DNA of 64,000 bases from Daphnia carinata. Lineage: Eukaryota; Arthropoda; Branchiopoda; Diplostraca; Daphniidae. Where the stretch lies: contig NC_081338.1 in assembly GCF_022539665.2 (NCBI RefSeq), forward strand, positions 4,215,679 through 4,279,678, in the 5' to 3' direction. Made by a program: the position numbers and the translations under genes. Positions 27,201-37,990 of the stretch are shown one piece after another; the stretch's first letter is position 1, and the number at the start of each line of letters is the position of its first letter. The notes under the pieces are model-generated. The model had not been told where the DNA came from and searched no databases. It saw only the letters and a list, made by a program, of their open reading frames with translations.

Positions 27201-29053
27201 AGAAGCAAACCAAGCAACAACAACAACCTTTAAAAAAAAAACGACCTTATATATATATATACACAATAGGCCTAAAACCTTACGGATGGACAACTTCTTG
27301 GCTACCTCTTGTACAAGAAAAAAAATTTCTTACTAGACGGAACAATCAGCTCTGAAAAAAAAAAAAGAAAAGCCGGGCCAGCAACGTATATATAAAAAAA
27401 AAAAAAAAAAAGGCTGGAGTGCGAAAGGAATGCCAAACACAAGCGCGAGTTACGAAGAAGAGCTTCCTTTCGCTTGACGATGGGTCGATCGCTACGTACG
27501 GACCAATGGTTTCCTATACGTCAAGGCTAAACTTTGAAAGAAGAAGAAAATAAAAAAAAAAAAAAAAAAAGTACAACAACAAGAAAAGAAGATCCGATAG
27601 GCTCCGGCAGCTTCAACAACTTTTTTTTTTTTGTTGTTGTTGGGATGGCCAGGGTTCCCGGATATATACAATGTGTGTAAATCACTGGTGTGTGTCTCTC
27701 TCTCTCTCTTGTTGAGGAGAAACAAACAACTGCATTATTCAACTGTCATGGCCGCGGAAACTGGCGGCCATTTGGAAAAGACGGCAAAAAAAAAAAAAAG
27801 AAGAAAGACAAGGACGTGGAGATTCATTAAGAGTCCATTAATGTTTCGCCGAGACCTCCTTACGGTTAGCAGCGCGTCGAAGAGACAGCTCTCTCTTTTT
27901 TTCTTTCGAGGGGCAAAGACGATGGAGAATGCACGAAAAAAACAAAAAAAAAACAAAAGAAGGCAGTCATCAATCGATGGTGATGATATGGCCCTGCCTT
28001 TTTTTCCACCCCATTCACGGACGTAGCCAAAAAAAAAAATGAGTGTTGAAAATTCGTTGAAAAACTTTTATTTTCGAGGGGCGAAATCGAATAGAAAGCA
28101 AAAAAAAAAAAAAAAAAAAAAATACCCCCGCAGCCCCCACGTCGTTTGACGTCATCAGCCAAAGAGCACGGGCCGGAAATCGATCCAGCTGCACGAACAC
28201 GGTTCTCTCTCTCTCTCTCTCACACTCTCTCTATCCCTCCTCTAGATATATATACATATATATATGTCTGTGTGTGTGTGTGTGTACACACAGTCTGTAC
28301 ATGTATAGCGGAAGCAAAAAAAAGACACACACACACACACACTTGAAAAAAGAAAATATTTCTTTCCTTTTATTTTCATTTGAAGAAAAAAAAAACGTCC
28401 TACTCGTCGTAGAGAGTGGAATCGGACACGCCAATCCGCAATCAAAAGGTCCCGCTGTGTGTGAGGGAACCCTTGACACACACACACAGACGCAGAGTGG
28501 ACAATAAGGGAACTAACGAACGAGTGGATGAAGAAAGAAAGAAAAGAAAAAAAAAAAAAAAACAGGGAGGAGTTTCGCCAAGTGTTTAAGTGAAGAGGAC
28601 TCAATCAAAGCATCTCTTTACCCCTCTGCGTGTGTGTGTGTGTAAGAAAAAAAAAAAAAGAAAAAAAAAAAAAAAAAAGGAGGGGAAGAGTACCTGGAAG
28701 AAGAGGCAGAAACAGACCCACTGATAGTACTTGACGTATTTCTTATCAGCCTCGTCTCTGGGCGCCCGGTCGACGCCCGGATGGGGCACCTCGAACCCGA
28801 CCTTTTTCAGGTGGGCACTGTGGATCGTATAAGTCGAATGGATCCAGCAGTAGGTGTTGAGGACGTCCTCGGGGATATCCTTGGTGTGGATGCAGTCGAT
28901 CGGATTGCCGACGTACTGTCTCGTCGTCACAATGAGACTGAACGCCAGCAGGATCATGACCGTGATGCTGTAGTGCAGCCGGAAGACGGACGAGTCTATG
29001 TGGATGTGGCTGACTTTGATCAGGTTCTTGAGACCGCGGAATATGTCCAACAT
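4479..29053 (-). CDS. Innexin gap-junction protein, three coding exons with giant introns
   Basis: Spliced CDS: 29053-28694, 16516-16297, 4993-4479, giving 364 residues, the usual innexin length. Innexins are four-pass membrane proteins that form hexameric/octameric gap-junction channels and hemichannels in protostomes. Visible: the N-terminal segment [11 protein letters not shown], the signature YYQWV at the start of TM2, two Cys in each extracellular loop (CIHTK...YCW; CTFNKFG...LCILPLN), and [13 protein letters not shown] as TM4. Junctions are clean: CAG|GTACTC, TTTCAG|GCG, GTCG|GTAAGT, CAG|GGCAAATG; phases 0 and 1. The protein ends FMDA before TAG; Drosophila Inx2 ends similarly. Resemblance is spread between Inx1 (ogre) and Inx2, so I do not assign an orthologue. 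Introns of 12.2 and 11.3 kb are far larger than those of the genes to the right. The frame continues past the stop (separate entry). Confidence 0.95.
5315..5345. repeat. (TA)n microsatellite
   Basis: An uninterrupted TA run inside innexin intron 2, a few hundred bases from coding exon 3. Confidence 0.95.
6214..6242. repeat. (AC)n microsatellite
   Basis: A perfect AC run followed directly by an A tract; a G-rich stretch follows near 6276-6300. Confidence 0.95.
6933..6963. repeat. (CA)n microsatellite
   Basis: A perfect CA run in innexin intron 2. Confidence 0.95.
10312..10344. repeat. Poly-G tract of 33 nt
   Basis: An uninterrupted run of G preceded by a T run. It is C-rich on the transcribed (minus) strand of the innexin. 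It is the longest G run in the window. Confidence 0.95.
12067..12101. repeat. (GT)n microsatellite
   Basis: A perfect GT run of about 17 units in innexin intron 2. Confidence 0.95.
13474..13505. repeat. (GA)n microsatellite
   Basis: A GA run; a second GA run lies at about 13306-13332. Such runs can act as GAGA-factor sites in arthropods (inference). Confidence 0.9.
14067..14104. repeat. (CA)n microsatellite
   Basis: A CA/AC run followed by an A tract; a (GT)n tract lies about 120 nt downstream (14222-14241). Confidence 0.9.
14731..14764. repeat. (TA)n microsatellite
   Basis: A perfect TA run in innexin intron 2. Confidence 0.95.
16297..16516 (-). CDS. Innexin coding exon 2 (end of TM2, cytoplasmic loop, TM3 start)
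   Basis: This 220-bp exon begins after TTTCAG with [20 protein letters not shown], continues through the charged cytoplasmic loop ([13 protein letters not shown]) and ends in LALANVV at GTCG|GTAAGT, phase 1. It is a short island of normal codon use inside homopolymer-rich DNA on both sides. Confidence 0.95.
18450..18486. repeat. (AAT)n microsatellite
   Basis: A perfect trinucleotide run in innexin intron 1. Confidence 0.9.
20209..20252. repeat. (AC)n microsatellite
   Basis: About 22 AC units, the longest dinucleotide tract in the window. Confidence 0.95.
28694..29053 (-). CDS. Innexin coding exon 1 (N-terminus, TM1, loop 1, start of TM2)
   Basis: This exon encodes residues 1-120. ATG at 29053 sits in a good context (GGCCACC before ATG). 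TM1 lies around residues 22-45, followed by extracellular loop 1 with its two Cys, then [13 protein letters not shown], where the exon ends in phase 0 at CAG|GTACTC. The long plus-strand reading frame over this exon is an antisense shadow. Confidence 0.95.
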
Positions 29054-29327
29054 GGTGGCCGTAGTTTAAGATTTGCGCGCGGGAGAGGAGCGTGTGCAAG
29101 TGCGGAGCTGAGAGGGACTCGGTTGACGGCGCTCAAACGGCGGCGGCAACGGAGCACTCAGCCACACTCGACACGGATCTTCCGCTTTTTGCCCGACTCC
29201 TTCTGGCCGTCCTCCTCCTTCTCCTCCTTCTCCTCCTTCGTCTTCTTCTTCTTCTGTCCCTACCACCGCACGATTCCTCCACGTTTGCTGGTGCCGTCGC
29301 CGTTGCTTGCGCCACCACCACCTTGTC
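29054..29327 (-). other. Proposed 5' UTR part of the innexin exon
   Basis: Upstream of the innexin ATG is GC-rich sequence reaching a plausible minus-strand acceptor (GATTGCAG|GACAAGG, exon starting at 29327). It contains a Glu/Gly-type GAG/GAA repeat when read on the minus strand. A short frame that starts before this acceptor would be lost by splicing. The boundary is inferred from consensus only. Confidence 0.35.
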
Positions 29328-30820
29328 CTGCAATCCGACAAACCATCGATTGCGATGATTGCTGCACTCGGCTTATTACCCTGACTGCCACCTTTTTTTT
29401 TTTTTATTATTTTGTGTTTGGTTCGAATTTGATTTTTCCTTTTTTTTTTTTTTTTTTTTTTTTTTTCCTTGAACGGGCCAATTCAATGCGAAATGAGCGA
29501 CGCCGATTCAATCCGGATAGACCACCACGAATGCGCACCACAGTCCACACAACGAGCCGATGTAGTTATTCCACTAGGTGTTGCTGCCGACAATGTCACT
29601 ACTCGAATCCGTCGATTCGATCGGTCCATAGTTTGATGGACGGCTTACCGATCAATTAGCAATTCTTCTTCTTCTTCTTCAAAAATTCAAAACAAAACAA
29701 AAACAAAAACAAAAAATACTCTGAAAAAACGAAAAATGGCTACGTCTCCTTGATCTCCAACTTCATCTTTTTTTTTGTTTGTTTGTTTGTTGTTGTCTAT
29801 CCCACGTCGATTCAATTTCAAATTTCGCGCCCAGCGGCCAATTTTTTTTTTTTTTTTTTCTTTCTTTTCAAAACAATTTGAAAGAAGAAAAAAGCTTCAA
29901 TTTCTTGTTGTGATGTGCTCGTGCGAGATGAGGCCTCTCTTTCTTTTCGTCTTCAGCTGCTTCCTCTCGAGCTTCTTTTGATATCGGCCGTTGTGCTGCC
30001 TCCTTTTCTTCGTGCCGCGACGATGGAATCCAACAACAATGACGACGGCCAGATGATGACGGTGCGATCCAGCGACAACAACGATGCTGACCGATGCTCA
30101 TACTGTGCACGCCCCGACTTCTCTACAACACAATTCGCCACACACACTCCTCCTCTCTGTACTTTCTTCTTTCCCGAAATCAGGAAAAAAAAAAAAAAAT
30201 GAAGGGGGGGGGGGGCCCTCTCGACACCCCCACACACAGACACAGACACACAGACACACACACAGGCAGCCCTTCGAGCGAGTAGTATTGTAGAGTCCAC
30301 TGATGCGCTACGCACTCGAATGATCGACAGTCTCGCAGTCCAAATGATCAATTGGAAAGGAAACGTTTTTGCAACCCCCCTCCTGTGCTCCTCTTTAGAG
30401 GCAATGAACGATGTGCATCAGAAAATCAAAAAAAAAAAAAAAAAAAAAAAAAAACGGAAGTAAAATAAACGATGGGCAAAACAAGTAAATAAGAAAACAA
30501 ACGAAAAAATCGCGAAACGAAACTGCACTTCTTTTTTTTTTTTTTCCTTTTGAATTCCCCTCCTTTTTTTTCACGAAAACTCACGCACTCGTCAAACACA
30601 AAATCATCGGGACCCCACCAAAAAAAAAAAAATAATTTTGAAATTCCCGGACGAGGCAAAGAAACAAAAAAAATGAACGCTCTCCTTTTTTTTTTTTTTT
30701 TTTTTGTTGTGCCCCCCCCCGAAAAAAAATAAAAGATGCCCAGCACCGTGAAGTCAAGGCCGCCCACTGCACTTTTCGAATTGGTGTTTTGAAAGGGAAA
30801 GTTATCTTATTTCCAACAAC

Positions 30821-30852
<32 letters not shown>

Positions 30853-33800
30853 AACGGCGCTGGTCGGTGCTGGGGCTAAGGCTTGTGCTGGGCCGGAGCC
30901 GACTTGTCCAACTGATTCCCTCTGGCACACTGAAGACAGGCGCATAGTGAAGCAGTCAAACCCTGGCTAGAAGAAGACAACACACAACCCCCTCCCCGAA
31001 AAGAAGAAGAAGAAGACGAAGAAAAAGAAAGAGGTAAAATAGAAGAGGAGGAGGAGACGTTGGATGGGGTTGGCATTTACTCTGCGTCTGTGTATGTGTG
31101 TGTGTGTGTGTGTGTGTAAGTTTAAAGGCATGCGCAGCAAAGGGGGGCGGCCAGTTGGGACAGTAAGGGAGCCAGTAAAGTGGCAAAAGAGCCTTGCCAG
31201 CATGACGCACACACACGAAAAATGTTTTCGTATCTCTCCTGATTTTCTTTCCTTTTTTGAAGGCAATTTCTTTTTTTCTTTTTTTTTCAAGATGTTCTTA
31301 TTCTCCTGATAGCCAATTAGAAATTGACCCTTTTGATAAAAGGGGGAAAAAAAAAAAAAAAATTTCGCTTTTTCAACACAAGATGGCGGTCGATATGGAC
31401 AACAATAACAAGCAACGCATTTTTCTGTGTTATTTAAACAAGTAAAATAAAAAAAAAAAAGGGAAAGAAAAAGAAAAAGAAAAAAAATAAAATCAAATAG
31501 ATGTCATTGAATGTCTCCGAGAAGCAACTATAGCAACGATTGGTAATTGGTTAGAGAAAAGACATAGAGAGAGAGAGAGAGAGTCGTATCAAAAAAACGA
31601 AAGGCGGGGTGGTTAACGGTCGGCTGGATCGGGATAACGATCCGTGCACAACCTCCTAACCAGTCCGTGTGATCAACTCGCGACAAAAGCAAAAGAAGGA
31701 AATAGCTCAAAGAGCTCAACAAAAAAATAAAAACAAGTAGAGCCAAACAACATACAAATAAAAAGAAATGTTTTCGCAAAAATTCAAATCATTATTTGAG
31801 CTATTTGACGCGCTACCCCGATTGACTCGTTTCAAGTTCCATTTTTTTGTTTTTTGTTTTTTTTTTATTTATTTATCATTTTTTGTTTCCTTTTAAAACG
31901 TTTAATTTATCATCCCTCGAATAATACATCACTTGGATGGTTTCGCTCAGACGACGTCGTTTGAAAAAGAAATTCTCTTCTTTCATATTTATCAATTAAC
32001 TTTCGATAAGGCGAGATATGGACAGCCGTTATTTTTTTCAAAGCGGTTGCCATCTAGCGGTGAAGAGTAGCAAGAGGAAATTAGTCATCGTTCCGGGAAG
32101 TGAGTGGGGGGGAATAGTTAATCATAAATGACGTCCCACCTGCCTCACAGTCTGACGAGAAATAATCAAAACAAAACGGGAAAAAAAAAAAATTGATGGG
32201 TGAGGGGGTAAAAGATATTAAAAAAAAAAAAAAAGTTTCAATAATGATTCATCGGTAAGATATAAAGCTACTATCCGCCAGATATGAAACGGGGCATGAA
32301 TCAAATCCAACTTCCGGGGAGGAGCTTTTTTTTTTTTTTCTGAAGAGAGGGAAAAAGAAAAAAAAAATGGGCCATTGCTCATCTGTTTGTTTGAATCTCA
32401 GCCAAAAAAAAAAAAAAGATGACGTCACACACCCTCTTTCACAGTCTCTCGCCGATTCGTCATCATTCATCAAAAAGTGCACTCCGAAAAAAAAAAGAAA
32501 GAAAGAAAACGAAGTTCCTCGACCAGAAATTTTGTGATGGTGAAATGCGTGTCCACAATTTTTTTACATTTACGTGAACAAAAACACACAGCGGCTTCTT
32601 TTGTTTTCTTCTCAACCCCCCCCCCCAAGAAAAAAACTCCATTTTACAACGATTGACGTCATAGCACATCCAGCAAAAGATCCTCTACGACCTTTCCCAC
32701 AACTATTAACTTCATTTCTTATCACAGTTGTTTTATATATATATATATATATACATCTCGTTGTACATGACACGTTATCTTTTACGCTTCTTACCTTATT
32801 TTTTGTTGTTTGTTGTTGTTGTGGGGTTTCTAGTTGGATATCTTGTCCGGCTACAGCGATGCTTTCTGATCTCTTTTCAGAAAAGGACGGCGCGCATCTT
32901 CGCTGAACCAGAAAGTTGCATCTTCTGGCGCAACGGACGTCAAAACATTTTTGTTTCTTCTTTTCTCCCTTCTTTTTGAAAATGTGTCGCATGGCCAAAA
33001 AAAAAAATTGTTTGGCTCCAGTTGCCCAATTTCTTTTTCACGTGTCGTCTCCCTGGAATAACAAAAATATCAAATTCAAATTAAAAAGACGAAAATGAAA
33101 ATCAAAGATCATTAGACATTGAAAAGTGTGGCAAAGCTTTTGGAAATAACAACACACAGAGACATTTCGCAATCAATTCAAAAAAAAAAAAAAATAAAAA
33201 CGCAAGGCGATTTCCCTTCCAGCTTTTTACATTTCGTTTTCTGGGACACGGGCCAGCAGCCGTCGTTTCATCTTAAGGGACAGGCCTCTCTTTCACAAGT
33301 CTTGACAAGAAGAAGAAGAAAAAAAAGTAAGTTGTTTATCGCCCTATATAAGCCTCGCAAGCGAACCTCTCGTTTCCATAACTACCCCCAGATCCCGTGA
33401 ATGCCCGTCGTGTATCGACTGCTCTCTCTCTTTTCTCATCAAAGATCCAACAGAGTATAGAGAAACTAGAAAAAAAAAAAAAAAAAGGACAAGAAACTTT
33501 GGTTGGATAGCATCAGTCACAATCTTTCGGGGCAAGGTGGCCTCCATGTACTATATACATGTAGAGTTAACTCAGTGTGGGGCTCCTCTCGACACACTTA
33601 CAGTCTTCAGCTACCCTTGATTAGCCCAACCGCTATAGAGATCTTCCTTTTTTTTTTCTTTCCCTATTCGTCTAGAAAAAAAGAAAAAAGAAGCCAATCT
33701 TTTGAGAGCAGCGCCAAATCAAAGACACCATCACTTTGCTACATCATTGATAGTGGCTGCTAAGAAACTATCCCGCTCTCCTTTTTTTTTCTTTCTTAAA

Positions 33801-36800
33801 TACAAGAACATAAAGAGATAGATAGGATATCGGGGACGTCACTTTCTATTCCAACACACAGAGAGCGAAGGAAAGAATTTCCTATCCATCCACTTGGTTC
33901 GCCATTTGACTTTACCGCGCGCGCGGCCACCCTTTTTCTTTGATGGCCGTCCGTCTCTCTTATGAGCACCAAGGATGGCCGAGCTCCGCTTTGATTGGGC
34001 CAACCAAAGTGTCTCTTTTTTTTTTTTTTTTTTTTTTGGCCAGGGGCGCATTGCACTGGCAAATGTCGTCGTAAAAATGAAGCCGGCCGCGCACGTCATT
34101 TCAAATAGCCATCAACTTGTGTCTTTGTTGTGTGTGTGTGTGTGTGTGTCCCCATCCCTTCCTCCGTTCTTGCCCGGCAACTCTTCACCACCCCGAGAAT
34201 TTTGACCAGATCCTTATGCCGTTTTTTTTTTTTCAACTTTTCTTTCTCTTTTATGACAACTCGATTGAAAATGGCCAGTCTCATAAGTTTCCGGTGTAGT
34301 CTACAGTCACGTGACGTGATCGATCCTTCTTATTCTCACATTCCCTTTTAAAAAATAAAATAATGAAATGAAAAAAAGAAACGAAAAGTCAGCGAATAAT
34401 GGCCAGCACCCCATCCGAAATAAGGAAAAAAAAAAAAAAAAAAAAGGGAGCTGCTGATTCGTGTGTGTGTCCGTATCCTTCCGGGCGGATATTGATTGGA
34501 AACAGGTCAGCCCTTTTTTGTTTTTATTTCTGTGTGTGTGTGTGAGCATGTTCACTGTGTAACACACTTGAATTCTTCCCTAGGTCGGCGCAATTTATTT
34601 CCCCCCCCCTTTTTTTTTCCTGACCGACATATTTGATTATTTTCTATAGACAACAATCAATAAAGACACCCACATTAAATTTTTTTTTTTTTAGACAGGT
34701 CAGTCCAAAAAGTGTTGACTCTTTGTTTGGCAAACTGGACGTAACAGAAAGCGGATCTGACCAGCAGTTTTATTTTTTTTTAGACCATGTCAACAAGAAT
34801 GAAAACAAAGAAGAAATAGTTGTCCATTTCAAACCATTCGCCGTTAATTTGATAACATAAAGAAGATTGACAAGAGCAAAACCAATTGAAACAAAATGCT
34901 GACCTGTTTTTGTTTGAAAACGTCATCAGTTCTTTGGCCATTTCAAGTCGAATCGTCAACGTGTGATTTTCAAAGAATTTAAAAAGAGGCAGGCATCTAC
35001 ACTATATTTATTATAATCTAAAAAAAAAAAAAAAAAAGGAAAATCGACTCTATAAAGAGGATGAACACGGGAATTGCGAGATGGGCAAAAGCAGAGAGAG
35101 AGGGCGGACTTTGGACTGTAGGATGTGCTGTGTGGGCTAACTTCCGCTTGGCGGAACACGACTAGACTACCTCTGACACACAGTTTCTATCTGGATGACG
35201 CATCATCAAAGTTAACAGTCGACGAAACCATTTGCTCAGTTGCCCTTACTACTACTACTACTACTACTACTACCCGTCTCTTTCGTATTAAGTGGCCAGC
35301 CCTTTTATTCCCCCCATAGTTCAAGCGAGACTTGATAATCAATTAGAGGGACTCGAAACCTTCTGCTTCTTTCTTTTTTTCTTTTTTTTTAGTCATAAAC
35401 CGTTTATCTCGTCCTGTTTCTTGCGGCATTCTATATATATAAAAGACGACGTTAGTTGGCCTCTAATCAGTCAGGGCTATTGCTCTCCTCCTTCAAGTTA
35501 TACTACCCACCTCCAAGTAACGGCCCCCCCCCCCCCCGAAAAAAAAAAGGAACGTTCTCAAAGTCCAGAATCCAATTGTCTTGATACTTTTGCCGATCTT
35601 ATTGTCCAGTTGGAACAAACATTTGGGGCCAACTTTTATTTTTACTACACCGAAATTTGTAATAGTAATCTTTTCGGAACAAAAAGAGTGACCCATCGAA
35701 ACAGAAACAAAAAACAAAAGGGAATGCGAGGTGTGCGAATTGAACGATGATGAATGAAAAGGGCCATTGGATTCAATGGATTGTTTTTGATATAATAGAG
35801 CCTTAGTATTATAACTGTAGCCTTTACACGTTATAAGACTATAAATAGAACGGCCGCGGGACGCGCGCGCGCGCGCGGATGTGATTGATCTGCCATCGAA
35901 AGCTCATGGCCGTTCCATCAAGAGTTTTCATCCGAACAGAGTTCTATATCATTCATCTCTCTTCGGTTCTACGCTATGCGCACCGTATAAACCCAATGAT
36001 TTCGCCCTTTTATTCTTTCAGACCCTAAGAAACTATAAAAGAAAAAAAAAACGACCATCCATTCGTTTTCTTTCCTGCTTTTGATCTTGCCCTTCTTTTC
36101 TTTTAGTTATTCCAGAAAAAAAAAAAAAGAGTAGTACATGTGTCCGTGGGGTTTCTTTCCAACTTGCTCAATCAACCAATGAGAGTCTTGAAATAAAAAA
36201 AAAAATGGTAAGTTAATCAGTTCGAAGGAGAATTGCAAGAGATCTACGGCCGCACTGTCTAACTCTATTATATGCATGTATCTACTTCTATCTGTTCTGT
36301 AGTACTTGCGAACGGCCTGGATTCTTTGATGCAATCACAGCAGACGCCCAAACATAGAGGGCGAACTCAACCCAAGTTATAACATTTTCCGTCTGCAACC
36401 GTAAACCAAGGCATGTGACGTGATACCAATTGAATTATCTTGTAATGCTACCAACCCTCTCTTTCTTAAGACTTTTTTTTTTTTTGGGGGGGGGGGGGGG
36501 GAGAGCCTCAGCAGGGAAAACAAAACTGCAATAGTTCTGCTGTTATCTTTTAATCTTTTATCTCTACAACAGTGTAAAGGACAAGTTAGACTATTTACCA
36601 CTGATGCTACTCATATCATACAATTAGTTGGGCGGAAAAAAAAACGAGAAACGGACAAGAACATCGTAACTTGTTAGCTCAAACTAAAAATGGCCTCTCG
36701 TCTTTCTTTATGTGTCGTCGTTGAAGGCCTCTGGCGACGACTTGTTAACTCTTGATGACAACAAGAAAAAAAAAAGACGAGATTCTACTGCAGCAACAAT

Positions 36801-37902
36801 CGTCGTGGATGATGCTGCATTTGCCCTAAGGTTCTCTTTGTTCTATTTCGTTCTCTACTTGCAAGCCTTTTTCTCTCAGTCTTATATAACAAGCGCCAAT
36901 CCTTTAAATGTATATGTTTCCAAGAAAAGAGAAGAAGATCGCCAAGAATAGAGCGTTCTGTGGGAGAATGAAGGTTTTCTTCTTTTTTTTTTTTTAGTGG
37001 CATGGAAGAAGAAAAAGGGAGGGAAATAACACTTGGCCTCCGACTAATTGGACCCCGCCGACTGGGCAATCAGCGATAGGTGCTCATTGAGAGAGGGGCC
37101 CCGCGCCTGATTAGCGGATTGATTCCTATATATAGTTCGTACTACGCCCAGAGTACTATATACATGTAACGAATATTGGGGTGGTGTGTGCTTGAAACTA
37201 GACGCTAGTTGGCGCCAGCTGATGAAACGAAAATGCAACCCATCCCCCAACCAACCCCAAAAAATAAAATAAAATCTCACTGCATCTCTTATTAATTTCT
37301 TTCTTCTTATACTTTGCAACATTTTCTTTGAAGATATCCCTCCCCCTTTTTTTTTACATCTCACGGGCAAAATTATACACGAGATAGGGCAGCACAAATA
37401 GCGTGCTACTGCTCTATATCTGCGTGTATTAAAAGAGAATAGAAAAATACTAGTCACGTTCATCGGGAGAAAAAAAAACGCAGCAGGGCTGTCTTTCTGA
37501 CGTGGACGCGAGCGCCTGTCTTGTTCTCCTTTCTCTCTCTCTTTTTTTTTTTTTTTGTCGATGCCAACTGAGGCTGAATAGCATCGGGCAAAAGGATATA
37601 TGTCTTTCTCACTAGTTCTCTCTTTTCTGATAGCCATATATCTTTTGTGCCGGTCCCGAACCCCCTAATTGGATCAGACGCCGACCCTCTGTAACAGACT
37701 ACATTTTCCATCCCTTTTTTTCTTCTTCTACTTCTTTCCTTTTTCCCGCCTTTCTCTCAGCCTCTCGTCTCCAATTTTCCTCGTCCCAACTTAACAGCCC
37801 TCATTTGATTACGACGAGAGATCCGGCCACACACAGAACAGAAAACATTCAAAGATATGGAGAGAAATATACTCCAAAGAAATGAAAGTGTAGATGCCCC
37901 TT
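29328..37902. other. Innexin 5' region, simple-repeat rich, no coding gene seen
   Basis: The stretch is still homopolymer-rich but repeat density falls toward 37 kb. It includes a (TAC)n tract near 35247-35273, a (CG)n tract at 35862-35878 preceded by a TATAAATAG-like word near 35840, and a G run near 36485-36500. Open frames are repeat-driven. It is probably 5' intron and regulatory DNA of the innexin if the first exon lies near 37.9 kb. Confidence 0.5.
35247..35273. repeat. (TAC)n microsatellite
   Basis: About nine TAC/ACT units upstream of the innexin coding exons. Confidence 0.9.
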
Positions 37903-37990
37903 ACCTTAAAATGTGTGTTTCTTGGATGGCTTCGCTGGCATCTTCATGTGTGGCAGCTCAGGAAAAGTAAACTGGAGCACGAAACAATGG
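37903..37990 (-). other. Possible non-coding first exon of the innexin (donor at 37904)
   Basis: The minus strand shows a near-consensus donor TTTTAAG|GTAAGG with the last exon base at 37905. It lies exactly where the homopolymer-rich domain ends and ordinary sequence begins. That would suit a 5' UTR exon joined to the acceptor near 29327. The upstream limit is unknown. This is consensus-site inference only. Confidence 0.2.

Larger units (their letters stand above)
16517..28693 (-). other. Innexin intron 1 (12.2 kb), simple-repeat rich
   Basis: This intron runs from CAG|GTACTC to TTTCAG|GCG on the minus strand and has the same texture as intron 2. Complex stretches, for example around 20520-20700 and 21730-21800, contain repeated TGGCAAC words. 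A few CTCF-like words (near 18977, 22171, 23781 and 25985) also occur. No coding region was supported. Confidence 0.8.

Noticed and set aside
28781-29659. 292-codon plus-strand open frame
   Set aside because: It covers innexin exon 1 in antisense and then runs into poly-T. No domain is present.
2961-35273. CRISPR array or other spaced direct repeats
   Set aside because: The repeats are pure microsatellites without unique spacers, in an animal genome.
35838-35880. Plus-strand TATA-like promoter at TATAAATAG
   Set aside because: It is followed by a (CG)n tract and no supported plus-strand gene, so the match is probably chance.
1-37900. Transposons within the innexin introns
   Set aside because: No terminal repeats, target-site duplications or transposase/reverse-transcriptase fragments were recognised; the content is simple sequence.
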